NCBI RefSeq assembly: GCF_018332655.1
Contig: NZ_BOQL01000057.1
Coordinates: 1 to 64,000, forward strand
DNA length: 64,000 nucleotides
Direction: 5' to 3'
Origin: Actinoplanes auranticolor
GTDB lineage: Bacteria > Actinomycetota > Actinomycetes > Mycobacteriales > Micromonosporaceae
A program made the position numbers and the translations under genes. Below, one piece after another: positions 14,926-24,673 of the stretch. Below the pieces are notes generated by a model. That model searched no databases, was not told the origin of the DNA, and saw only the letters and a program-made list of their open reading frames with translations. Numbering within the stretch: position 1 is the stretch's first letter; each line of letters begins with the position of its first letter.

Positions 14926-15834
14926 TCAGCGGCCACCGAGGCGGACGCGGACCGCACCCGCCGCGCAGAGCACCACGACGAGACCGCCGACGATCGTGGC
15001 CGCGGAGAGGTGTTCGCCCAGCAGCAGGCCGGCCCAGGCGATGCTCAGCACGGGCTGGACCAGCTGGACCTGGCTCACCTGGGCCATCGGTCCGACGGCC
15101 AGCCCGTGGTACCAGGCGAAGAACCCGAGGAACATGCTGACCACGGCCAGGTACGCGAACGCCGCCCACTGCACCGGTGCGGCCTGCGGGTCCTGCCGTG
15201 CGACGGAGATCAGGGCCAGGGCGAGCATCGGCGGTGCGCACACCACGAGGGCCCAGGACACGGTCTGCCAGGCGCCGAGTTCGCGGGCGAGCAGGCCGCC
15301 CTCGGCGTACCCGATGGCAGCGGAAACCACCGCGCCGAACAGCAGCAGGTCGCTCCAGTGCAGCCGGCCCAGGTCCCCGCCCTGCGCGGAGGCGAAGCCG
15401 AGCGCGGCGACCGCGCCGAGGCCGGCGGCGATCCAGAAGGCGCGCGGCGGACGTTCGTGGCCGCGGATGACGGCCAGCGCGGCGGTAGCGGCCGGCAGGA
15501 GGGCGATGACCACAGCGCCGTGGCCGGCCGGGGCGGTGGTCAGGGCGTACGAGCTCAGCAGGGGGAAGCCCACCACCACGCCGGCGCCGACCACGGCCAG
15601 CCGTCGCCACTGCGGGCCACGCGGCAGGCGCTGGCGGGTGACGATCAGCGCAACCGCCGCCAGGGCCGCCGCCACCACCGCGCGCCCGGCCCCGATGAAC
15701 AGTGGGGACAGCCCACCGACGGCCACCCGGGTGAACGGGACGGTGAACGAGAAGGCCACCACGCCGAGCAGGCCCCAGCCGAGACCCGATAGCGGCAAGC
15801 GGAGAACTGCGGTAGCGCTACCATGCGGTGTCAT
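14926..15834 (-). CDS. EamA/DMT-family transporter
   Basis: 302 residues with ten predicted helices in two EamA repeats, e.g. GWGLLGVVAFSFTVPFTRVA and the second-repeat PVLSIAWAGLLLGEHLSAAT. Members export amino acids or other metabolites; the substrate is unknown. The ATG (15834-15832) shares the tetranucleotide CATG with the start of the divergent MocR regulator gene, and a -10-like TACTGT lies 5 bases upstream. A TTG 11 codons further in is an alternative start. The regulator probably controls this gene. Confidence 0.85.
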   Translation of the reverse strand: MTPHGSATAVLRLPLSGLGWGLLGVVAFSFTVPFTRVAVGGLSPLFIGAGRAVVAAALAAVALIVTRQRLPRGPQWRRLAVVGAGVVVGFPLLSSYALTTAPAGHGAVVIALLPAATAALAVIRGHERPPRAFWIAAGLGAVAALGFASAQGGDLGRLHWSDLLLFGAVVSAAIGYAEGGLLARELGAWQTVSWALVVCAPPMLALALISVARQDPQAAPVQWAAFAYLAVVSMFLGFFAWYHGLAVGPMAQVSQVQLVQPVLSIAWAGLLLGEHLSAATIVGGLVVVLCAAGAVRVRLGGR

Positions 15835-15842
15835 GAATGACA
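15811..15842. promoter_or_regulatory. Operator region between EamA and MocR genes
   Basis: Two inverted repeats lie on top of both start codons: GGTAGCGCTACC (15811-15822) and TGTCAT-GA-ATGACA (15829-15842). TACCAT (15819-15824) is a -10 candidate for the plus-strand gene and TACTGT (minus strand, complement of 15840-15845) for the minus-strand gene, so both promoters overlap and each message would be leaderless. Confidence 0.55.
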
Positions 15843-17245
15843 GTAGCAGTGCGCGGATCGCCGACGACCTGCGGAAGTGGATCGCCACGGCGGCGCCCGG
15901 CGCCCGACTGCCCTCCACCCGGGCGCTGGTGGCCCGGCACCAGGCCGGGCCGGTGACGGTGCAGCGCGCCCTGCGCACCCTGCTCGACCAGGGGCTCATC
16001 GAGAGCCGGCCGGGCGCCGGCACGTTCGTCCGGGCGGTACGGACCGCCCGGCCGGCCGACTACGGCTGGCAGACCGCCGCGCTCGGCTCGCCCCGGGCCC
16101 GGATCCCGGCGATCCCCACCGCGCTGCGCAGCACCCCGCACGACGTCATCGCCCTGCACTCCGGCTACCCCGACCGCGAGCTGCTGCCGGAACGCCTGGT
16201 GCGGGCGGCGCTGACCCGGGCGGCACGATCCGACGCCGCCGTCTCCCGGCCTCCGGTCGCCGGCCGGCCGGAGCTGCAGTCGTGGTTCGCCCGGGAGCTC
16301 GCCGCGGCGACCCCGGCCGGTGTGACCCCGCCGGTGCCCAGCGACGTGATCGTGCTCCCCGGCAGCCAGGCGGGGCTCAGCTCGGTGTTCCGCGCCCTGG
16401 CGGGGACCGGGCAGCCGCTGCTGATGGAGTCGCCGACGTACTGGGGGGCCATCGTCGCGGCGCAGCAGGCCGGCGTACGGGTCGTGCCCGTGCCCAGCGG
16501 CCCGGCCGGGCCCGACCCCGGCGATCTCGCGCGGGCCTTCGCCGAGACCTCGGCCCGCCTCTTCTACGCGCAGCCCAACTACGCCAACCCCACCGGCGCG
16601 CAGTGGCCGGCGGCGCGGCACGACGAGGTGCTGGAGGTGGTACGCGGGCACGGCGCGTTCCTGGTCGAGGACGACTGGGCGCACGACTTCGCCATCACCG
16701 GCGACCCGGCCCCGGTGGCCGCCCGCGACGACGGCGGGCACGTGGTCTATCTGCGCTCGCTGACCAAGAGCGTGTCGCCGGCCGTACGGGTCGCCGCGGT
16801 CATCGCCCGGGGCCCGGCCCGCGACCGCATCCTGGCCGACCGGGGCGCCGAGTCGATGTACGTCAGCAGCCTGCTGCAGGCCGCGGCGCTCGACATCGTG
16901 GCGCAACCGGCCTGGCAGACCCACCTGCGGGGCCTGCGCCACCACCTGGGCGCCCGCCGTGACCAGCTGGTGGCGGCCGTCCGCGAGCACGTTCCCCAGG
17001 CGAATCTGGACCACGTGCCGGCCGGCGGGCTGAACCTGTGGTTACGCCTGCCCGACGGTACGGACCTCGCGCGGCTGGCGACCGACTGCGAGGCCGCCGG
17101 GCTGATCATCGCCCCCGGCACCGAGTGGTTCCCCGCGGAACCCACCGGCCCGTTCGTGCGGCTGAACTACGCGGGGCCCAACCCGGCCGCTTTCGACGAG
17201 GGGGCACGCATTCTCGGCCGGGCGCTGAACGTTCAGCTCTCCTGA
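15833..17245 (+). CDS. MocR-type GntR/aminotransferase transcriptional regulator
   Basis: 470 residues: an N-terminal winged helix-turn-helix (LRKWIATAAPGARLPSTRAL, GPVTVQRALRTLLDQGLIES) followed by a fold-type I PLP aminotransferase domain. The PLP-lysine region is YLRSLTKSVSPAVRVAAV and the cofactor pocket includes AQPNYANPTGAQWP. MocR proteins sense PLP or an amino-acid adduct and regulate a divergent gene, here the EamA transporter. The start ATG at 15833 overlaps the transporter start. Confidence 0.92.
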   Translation: MNDSSSARIADDLRKWIATAAPGARLPSTRALVARHQAGPVTVQRALRTLLDQGLIESRPGAGTFVRAVRTARPADYGWQTAALGSPRARIPAIPTALRSTPHDVIALHSGYPDRELLPERLVRAALTRAARSDAAVSRPPVAGRPELQSWFARELAAATPAGVTPPVPSDVIVLPGSQAGLSSVFRALAGTGQPLLMESPTYWGAIVAAQQAGVRVVPVPSGPAGPDPGDLARAFAETSARLFYAQPNYANPTGAQWPAARHDEVLEVVRGHGAFLVEDDWAHDFAITGDPAPVAARDDGGHVVYLRSLTKSVSPAVRVAAVIARGPARDRILADRGAESMYVSSLLQAAALDIVAQPAWQTHLRGLRHHLGARRDQLVAAVREHVPQANLDHVPAGGLNLWLRLPDGTDLARLATDCEAAGLIIAPGTEWFPAEPTGPFVRLNYAGPNPAAFDEGARILGRALNVQLS

Positions 17246-17369
17246 CCCGGGTCGGGAGTCCGAAGTCGACGGTCGGGAAAAGTGTCGGACCCGGTCGCTA
17301 CGGTCTCTCGCATCGACGTACGGGGCGTGGCTCCGTACCCCCGCACCCGCACGCCGAGAGGTGGCCCTC

Positions 17370-18791
17370 ATGCCTGCCGAGACGACGTATCTCGAGCTTT
17401 CCGAAGACAGCGGCAGCGCCCACAAGTTCTACGAGGTCACCGTCGACGACGCCGACCTGACGATCCGCTTCGGGCGCATCGGCGAGCGCGGCCAGGTGCG
17501 GCAGTCGTCGTTCACCAGCCGGGACAAGGCCAAGGCCGAGGCGGCCAAGAAGATCGGCGAGAAGGTCCGCAAGGGGTACGCCCCCGCGGTTCCCGGCGGT
17601 CGGGCCAAGCGGGCCGTCTCCCGGCGGCAGATCGTCAGCAGCCGGTCCACCGCCAGCCGGGCGCCGGTGCTGTGGCGCTACGCCTCGCACAGTCCGGCGT
17701 TCGGCATCTTCGTGGACGACGACGTGTGCATGGTCGGCAACGAGAGCGGCCTGATCACCACGCTCAGCCACGATGCCGAGGTCCTGAGCCAGTTCCGGCT
17801 GCCCGAGGGCGTGAAGTGCATCGTCGCCGACGACGGCTGGATCTACGCGGGCTGCGACGACGGCAACGTCTACGACCTGTCCGGCAAGGTGCCCCGCCTG
17901 GCGTACCGGATCGCCCCGGAGATCGACATCTACTGGCTGGACATCCACGACGGTGTCCTGGGTGTCTCCGACGCCGGCGGCGGCATCTCGGCGATCGACC
18001 ACGAGGACGAGTTCCTCTGGCAGCGGCCCGGCCGCGGCTCGTCGGCCTGGATGGTGCGGTGCGATCCGATGGCGGTGCACCACGGCCATTCGGGCGGGGT
18101 GACCAGCTACGACTGGCGCACCGGCCGCGAGCTCTGGCACACCCCGACCGGCGCGGTGCTGTTCGGCTGGCAGGAGCGCGACACGCTCTATGCGGGCACC
18201 GCCACCCGGCAGGTGGTCGAGCTGGGCAAGGACGGGTCGGCCCGGCAGACGTACCGCTGTGACGCGGCGGTGTACTCGTGCGCCACGGCTGCCGACGGTC
18301 GTTACGTCTTCGCCGGTGACAGCGCTTCATCCATCTACTGCTTCGACGCCGCCGGGACCAGGCTGTGGAAGCTGGGCACGGGCTGCGGTTCGGCGTACTC
18401 GATGCAGTACCGCGACGAGCGCCTCTACATCGTGACCACCGACGGCTCCCTGGCCTGCATCGACGCCAGCGAGGAGGCGATCCGGTCGGCCGTCGGCGGC
18501 AGCGTCCCGCAGGTGGTCGACGTGAAGGCACCGCCACGCATGCCCGCTGTCGTCCCGTCGACGACGGTGGAGATCGTCCACGACGTGGCCGGTGGCGTGG
18601 TGGTCGAGTGTGTCGACGAGGGCGGCCGGCTGCGCATCCGCGTGGTGTCGTCGGGCTACCACCGTGACTGGCAGGTCCAGTTCCCCAAGGGCATCCGCGA
18701 GCACGGCAGCCGCTATGTGGTGACGGGGATCCGCGAGGCTAGCCGCGGCGGCTTCTACCGGGCGTACGGGGAGATCCGACGCCTGGTCTGA
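17370..18791 (+). CDS. WGR-domain protein with beta-propeller
   Basis: 473 residues. Residues about 5-80 are a WGR domain (KFYEVTVDDADLTIRFGRIG, GQVRQSSFTSRDKAKAEAAK), a module known from PARPs and some DNA-repair-linked bacterial proteins that binds nucleic acid. The rest is a PQQ/WD-like propeller with repeated blades such as VCMVGNESGLITTLSHDAEV and YVFAGDSASSIYCFDAAGTR. There is no enzyme domain. The ATG at 17370 follows GAGAGGTGG. Function is unknown; the combination suggests a scaffold on DNA or RNA. Confidence 0.8.
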   Translation: MPAETTYLELSEDSGSAHKFYEVTVDDADLTIRFGRIGERGQVRQSSFTSRDKAKAEAAKKIGEKVRKGYAPAVPGGRAKRAVSRRQIVSSRSTASRAPVLWRYASHSPAFGIFVDDDVCMVGNESGLITTLSHDAEVLSQFRLPEGVKCIVADDGWIYAGCDDGNVYDLSGKVPRLAYRIAPEIDIYWLDIHDGVLGVSDAGGGISAIDHEDEFLWQRPGRGSSAWMVRCDPMAVHHGHSGGVTSYDWRTGRELWHTPTGAVLFGWQERDTLYAGTATRQVVELGKDGSARQTYRCDAAVYSCATAADGRYVFAGDSASSIYCFDAAGTRLWKLGTGCGSAYSMQYRDERLYIVTTDGSLACIDASEEAIRSAVGGSVPQVVDVKAPPRMPAVVPSTTVEIVHDVAGGVVVECVDEGGRLRIRVVSSGYHRDWQVQFPKGIREHGSRYVVTGIREASRGGFYRAYGEIRRLV

Positions 18792-18794
18792 GGC

Positions 18795-19201
18795 TCAGCC
18801 GGCGGACGTGAGGCCGGACAGCATCGGGACGAGGCGAGCGGCTGCCGGGGTGTCCGTCCGCCGCAGTTCTTCGCCGGCCACGGTGATGGCGGCGATGAGC
18901 GCGCGTTGCAGTTCTCGCTTCGTCAGGTCCCGCACCAGGGTGGCTTGCAAGGGATCGGTCACTTCCGCGGGCAACAGGTGGGCGCCCTTGGCGTAGGCGG
19001 CCGGGTGGCCGAGGCGCAGGCAGATCCAGGCGTGATGCCAGACCAGACCGGTCAGCGTGTCGGGGTCGGGCCCGGGGAACGGCGCCAGGGTCACGGGCCG
19101 GCCGAAGACCGTGTGAAAGCGGCACCGACGACGGCGTCGTCCCGGTCCGCCTGTTCCAGCAGGCGGGCTAGCAGGTGGTCTCGTTCGGCAATGGTGAACA
19201 T
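18795..19201 (-). pseudogene. Broken nucleotidyltransferase-like gene
   Basis: The ATG at 19201 gives MFTIAERDHLLARLLEQADR then DDAVVGAAFTRSSAG, which resembles the start of MNT-like nucleotidyltransferases (GAA-TGS-A-G motif). It then hits a stop at 19091. A second frame carries what looks like the helical C-terminal part (GLVWHHAWICLRLGHPAAY, VTDPLQATLVRDLTKRELQ) to a stop at 18795. The catalytic middle is gone: about 130 codons remain where such proteins have about 230. A deletion plus frameshift explains this. It ends three bases from the convergent WGR gene. Confidence 0.6.
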
Positions 19202-19297
19202 TCGAACCCTTCATGGATGTCAACCCTGACCATCGTCACGTTCGCAGGCTGCCGTTCGGCTCGGGTTTCCGGACGTCTCCACTTCTACGTTCCGTCC

Positions 19298-20263
19298 ATG
19301 GAACGAAAACGGTTGTCGGCCGCAGTGGGGATCCTGAGTGTTGCGGCGGGGGTGATCGCCTGGCTTTCCCCGGGCGGGCTGGGCGAGGCCGGAGCGGTCG
19401 CGGTGACGAGCGGAATTTCGGCGTCCGGGTATCGGTCATCGACCGCAATGGTGGCGGACGCACCGTCGTGGCTGGGCCCGGTCCTGGAGGTGGCCGGCGA
19501 GAGCACTCTGGTCATGCTCGGGGTGCTGCTGGTGTGGAGGTGGTGGATCGCGATCCGTCGCCACGACGCCCGCGGAATAGCCGGAGCCGTACTGGTCGGG
19601 GTCGGCACCGTGGCGGCCTATGCCGTCAGTGAAGGGGTCAAGCTAGTGGTCGACGAGGAACGGCCGTGCCGGGCGCTGCGCGCGGCGGCCGGCGTGATCG
19701 CCGAATGCCCCGGCGCCGGGGACTGGTCGTTCCCGAGCAACCACGCCACCTTGGCTGCCGGATCGGCTGTCGGCCTGGCCGTGCTGTGGCCACGACTGGC
19801 TGTGGCCACGCTGCCGCTGGCCGGAGCGGCGGCGCTGTTGCGTGTCCTGGTAGGAGTGCATTACCCGCACGATGTGCTGGCCGGGGCCGTGCTCGGCGGC
19901 GCCATGGTGGTGGCGGTGCTGCTCGTCTTCATGCCGCTTGCCCGGCGTACGGTGTCACGCCTGGAGGGGCTCCGGCGGAGGAACGATTCCGGCCTCGTGC
20001 GCCATGACCGCGGCGGCCGCCCGGTTGTCCACGCCCAGGCGTCCCAGGATGGAACTCACGTGGGCCTTCACCGTTCCCTCCACCACATGCAGTCGCCGGG
20101 CGATCTGGCCGTTGGACAGCCCGCTGCCGAGGAGGGCCAGTACCTCGCGTTCCCGGGCGGTGAGCGCGTCGACCCGGTCCCGGGCGGCCGAGCGCCGGCC
20201 GGCCAGGACTCCCGCGCCCGTCGCGGCGAGGTGCGCGACGACTCTGGCGGCGACCTTCGGTGA
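19298..20263 (+). CDS. PAP2-family membrane phosphatase with an antisense-encoded C-terminal tail
   Basis: 321 residues with about six helices. All three PAP2 motifs are present: KLVVDEERP (K-x6-RP), FPSNHA (PSGH type) and RVLVGVHYPHD (S/R-x5-H-x3-D). It should dephosphorylate a lipid phosphate or undecaprenyl pyrophosphate outside the membrane. The conserved part ends near LLVFMPLARRTVSRLEGL at about 19980. The frame then continues for about 95 codons to 20263, entirely antisense to the response-regulator gene; this tail is hydrophilic and probably arose by loss of the original stop. Confidence 0.85.
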   Translation: MERKRLSAAVGILSVAAGVIAWLSPGGLGEAGAVAVTSGISASGYRSSTAMVADAPSWLGPVLEVAGESTLVMLGVLLVWRWWIAIRRHDARGIAGAVLVGVGTVAAYAVSEGVKLVVDEERPCRALRAAAGVIAECPGAGDWSFPSNHATLAAGSAVGLAVLWPRLAVATLPLAGAAALLRVLVGVHYPHDVLAGAVLGGAMVVAVLLVFMPLARRTVSRLEGLRRRNDSGLVRHDRGGRPVVHAQASQDGTHVGLHRSLHHMQSPGDLAVGQPAAEEGQYLAFPGGERVDPVPGGRAPAGQDSRARRGEVRDDSGGDLR

Positions 20264-20638
20264 CAGGTACGCAGCGCCCTCGGCCACCGCACGAACCCCG
20301 GCGATGAGTTCCTCGGGCTCGCCCGACTTGATCAGGAAGCCGGTCGCACCACCGCCGAGGGCCTGCAGGATGTAGTCGTCCTCGCCGAAGGTCGTCAGGA
20401 TGATGACGCTGGTGGCCGGCACTGCGCTGCGGATCTCCGCCGCCGCCTCGATGCCGCTGATCCCGGGCATCCGGATGTCGAGGACGGCCACTGCGGGACG
20501 GTGGCGACGAGCCAGTTCCACGGCGTCGTGCCCGTTGCCGGCCTCGGCGACGACGGCGATGTCCGGATCCGTGGCCAGCACGGCGCGCACCCCGGCGCGG
20601 ATCATCGGCTCGTCGTCGGCGATCAGCACCCGGATCAT
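19955..20638 (-). CDS. NarL/LuxR-type response regulator
   Basis: 227 residues: receiver domain with the acidic pair in IADDEP, phospho-acceptor Asp54 in VAVLDIRMPGISG, Thr in ILTTFGE and Lys in FLIKSG, then a LuxR helix-turn-helix (LTAREREVLALLGSGLSNGQ, VVEGTVKAHVSSILGRLG). It follows its histidine kinase gene by 7 bases, so the pair is one operon. Its 3' third is overlapped in antisense by the PAP2 gene. Confidence 0.93.
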   Translation of the reverse strand: MIRVLIADDEPMIRAGVRAVLATDPDIAVVAEAGNGHDAVELARRHRPAVAVLDIRMPGISGIEAAAEIRSAVPATSVIILTTFGEDDYILQALGGGATGFLIKSGEPEELIAGVRAVAEGAAYLSPKVAARVVAHLAATGAGVLAGRRSAARDRVDALTAREREVLALLGSGLSNGQIARRLHVVEGTVKAHVSSILGRLGVDNRAAAAVMAHEAGIVPPPEPLQA

Positions 20639-20645
20639 CGAACGC

Positions 20646-22070
20646 TCACGGGGTGAGCGGGTCGAGGGACACCAGCGTGTCCTGCCGGAAACAGAGCCGG
20701 TAGGCGTCGCCGGACCGGTCGTCGAACCGGTCGGCCGTCATCGCGTAGTACTCGCAACGGATGTCGTCTCCTGTCGGCTCAGCGGTCAGCGGCCGGTGAT
20801 TCGTCTGCCGGTCCGGCAGGAAGCGCGCCACCTCGGAACGATCCTGCCCCACGCGCAGGCGCGCATAATCGCCCGGATCCAGGACCGATCGCGACGCCGA
20901 CAGCATCTCCCACTCCATGAGCGCCCCGCTCAGCAGTGCTCCGGTCACCAGGGGCACCATGACGGCGGCCGCCAGGACCCGGCCGACCCGGTGCCGAGCC
21001 TGCCGGTGTTCCGGCCGCAGTTCACCGCCCTGGGCCGGGGACGCGGCGGTGACGGGCGCGGGCAGCTGCGAGGGCGGGGCGTGGGGGATCGTGGCGACGA
21101 CCTCGAAGCCCCCGTTGCCCGGGCCGTACCGGAAAGAGCCGCCGGCCAGCCGCACCCGTTCGGCGAGGCCGATGAGGCCCCGGCCTCCGCCCGGCGGGCG
21201 GACAGCCGTCGTGATCGACGGCGGGCCGTTCTCGACCACCACCGTGGTCGCTGACGGCGTATGTGTCACGCGGACGGTCGCTTTCGCGCCGGGCGCGTGC
21301 TTGGCCACGTTGGTCAGCGCCTCCTGCACCACACGCTGAGCAGCCCGTGCGGCCCTCGCGGAGAGACCGTCCGCCTCGCCGTCGATGTGCAGCTCGACCG
21401 CGAGCCCGGACGCGGACGCCTCAGCGGTCAGCTCGGCGATACCGGGCCCGGCCGGCCGGGTCGGTGCGTCTTCGCTCTCCTCACGCAGGACACCGATCAC
21501 CTCGCCGAGACGCTCCACCGCAGCCGCCGCTCTGGCTCTGATGTCTCCCGCGGCCTGACGGTGCTGCTCTTCGAGCCCGGGCGCCAGCTTCAGAGCGCCG
21601 GCCGACAGCGCGATCAGGCTGAGGTCGTGACCGAGCACGTCATGCATGTCCATCGCGATGCGGGCCCGCTCGCGCAGCCGGGCCTGGTCGGCGACCAGCA
21701 GTTGCTCACGCTGCAACTGCGCGGCCCGTTCCCAGCCGGCCCGGGCGAGTTCCTGATACTGCCGCCAGAACCGGCCCGCGAACCAGGGAAGCATCGTGGC
21801 GAGCACCACGACCGCCACGAACCGGCTCCCCCAGGGCAGCCAGGCCGGCACCAGGGACAGCAGCAGCACACCGGCCGAGAGCAGGGCGACCAGAGCGAGC
21901 ACCGTCGTACGGGTCCGTCCCGGTCGCCGTCCCGCCAGGAACGCGGCGACCGCGGCGGGGACGGCCCACCACAGGTTCGCCACGCTCAGCGCGGCCAGCA
22001 GTGCCGCGGCCACGGTGAGCAGGCTTCCCGGATCAGGAGCGCGCCGGGGCCCGGCCGGTCGTGGCTTCAC
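20646..22070 (-). CDS. NarL-group sensor histidine kinase with a C-terminal extracytoplasmic domain
   Basis: 474 residues from the GTG at 22070 (an ATG at 22157 would add 29). Four helices, then the HisKA_3 box ARIAMDMHDVLGHDLSLIAL with His143, and an HATPase domain (VVQEALTNVAKHAPGAKATV, GGRGLIGLAERVRLAGG). Unusually, after the ATPase comes another helix (VLAAAVMVPLVTGALLSGA) and about 85 residues outside the membrane (DYARLRVGQDRSEVARFLPD ... YRLCFRQDTLVSLDPL) with a pattern like the SmpA/BLIP fold and two cysteines. The partner regulator is encoded next. The signal is unknown; the tail is the likely sensor. Confidence 0.88.
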   Translation of the reverse strand: MKPRPAGPRRAPDPGSLLTVAAALLAALSVANLWWAVPAAVAAFLAGRRPGRTRTTVLALVALLSAGVLLLSLVPAWLPWGSRFVAVVVLATMLPWFAGRFWRQYQELARAGWERAAQLQREQLLVADQARLRERARIAMDMHDVLGHDLSLIALSAGALKLAPGLEEQHRQAAGDIRARAAAAVERLGEVIGVLREESEDAPTRPAGPGIAELTAEASASGLAVELHIDGEADGLSARAARAAQRVVQEALTNVAKHAPGAKATVRVTHTPSATTVVVENGPPSITTAVRPPGGGRGLIGLAERVRLAGGSFRYGPGNGGFEVVATIPHAPPSQLPAPVTAASPAQGGELRPEHRQARHRVGRVLAAAVMVPLVTGALLSGALMEWEMLSASRSVLDPGDYARLRVGQDRSEVARFLPDRQTNHRPLTAEPTGDDIRCEYYAMTADRFDDRSGDAYRLCFRQDTLVSLDPLTP

Positions 22071-22160
22071 GGAGGCGACGGTACGGACATCGCCGGCCGC
22101 TCGACACTGCCGAAAGACCAATATCGGCGACAGGACTAGCGCGCTGAAAGTTTTCATGCA

Positions 22161-22166
22161 TAGTCT
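22161..22166 (+). promoter_or_regulatory. -10 box of the hut regulator gene
   Basis: TAGTCT (TANNNT type) lies 6 bases before the GTG at 22173, as expected for a leaderless transcript. No clear -35 is seen. Confidence 0.4.
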
Positions 22167-22172
22167 GCTGGG

Positions 22173-23021
22173 GTGAATGACGGAGCGGCCAGGACGGCTG
22201 AGCGGGTGGTGGATCTCTTCCAGGGCGCCCGGCTCACGCCGACGCAGCGGCGGATCGCGCACAGCCTCGTCCAGCATGCGCCGTCCGCGGCCTATCTTTC
22301 CGCCGCCGAGGTCGCCGAGCTCGCCGGGGTGAGCCAGCCGTCGGTCACCCGGTTCGCCATGGCGCTGGGCTACGCCGGCTATCCCGCCCTGCGGCGTGAG
22401 CTGCGCGCCCTGGTCGGGGTCGGCACCACGCCGGCCGACAGCGGGGACAACCCCGTGCAGCGCGCCCTGCGGGCCGAGACGCAGCATCTGGAACGCATGG
22501 CCGACCAGTTGAGCAGCCTCGACGCGGTCCGGCAGGGCGCGGGACTGCTGGCCGCCAGCCGTCCGCTGCCGGTGCTGGGGCTGCGCGCCGCGGGGCCGCT
22601 GGCGGCGTACTTCGGGTACTTCGCCGCCAAGGTGCATCCGGACGTCCGGGTGCTCGACGACGGCGGCACGCTGCTGCTGGATCGCCTCGATCAGGCCCGC
22701 GCGGCCGGCGCGACCGCGATGCTGGCAATTGTGCTGCCGCGCTATCCGCGGGAGACCCTGGAGGTGATCCGCGAGGCCGGTGCCGCCGGCCTGGCCGTCG
22801 TCGCGCTCACCGACTCGGCGGTGAGCCCGGCCGCCGCGCACGCCGACGTGGTGCTGCCCGCCCCGGTCGGCACCCAGCTGGTCTTCGACCTGCACACCGG
22901 GCCGATGGCGATGGCGATGGTGCTGCTGCAGGCGATGTGCGACGCCGCGCCCGAGCAGGCCCAGCGCCGCCTGGAGGAGTTCGAGGCGACCGCCTCCCGC
23001 CGCCACATCTTCGAAGCGTGA
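22173..23021 (+). CDS. RpiR/SIS-type transcriptional regulator of the hut operon
   Basis: 282 residues. The N-terminal helix-turn-helix of the RpiR family covers about 10-85 (LSAAEVAELAGVSQPSVTRF), followed by a SIS sugar/ligand-binding domain (PVLGLRAAGPLAAYFGYFAA, AMLAIVLPRYPRETLEVIRE). It is 11 bases upstream of hutU in the same direction, so it probably senses a histidine-pathway intermediate and autoregulates the operon. HutC, the usual regulator in proteobacteria, is of another family. Confidence 0.88.
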   Translation: MNDGAARTAERVVDLFQGARLTPTQRRIAHSLVQHAPSAAYLSAAEVAELAGVSQPSVTRFAMALGYAGYPALRRELRALVGVGTTPADSGDNPVQRALRAETQHLERMADQLSSLDAVRQGAGLLAASRPLPVLGLRAAGPLAAYFGYFAAKVHPDVRVLDDGGTLLLDRLDQARAAGATAMLAIVLPRYPRETLEVIREAGAAGLAVVALTDSAVSPAAAHADVVLPAPVGTQLVFDLHTGPMAMAMVLLQAMCDAAPEQAQRRLEEFEATASRRHIFEA

Positions 23022-23032
23022 AGGAGTTCGGT

Positions 23033-24669
<1,637 letters not shown>

Positions 24670-24673
<4 letters not shown>

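Noticed and set aside
20646..23006. A 786-codon version of the histidine kinase starting far upstream
   Set aside because: The extra N-terminal part is antisense to the RpiR-type regulator gene and lacks kinase features; the kinase begins at 22070 or 22157.
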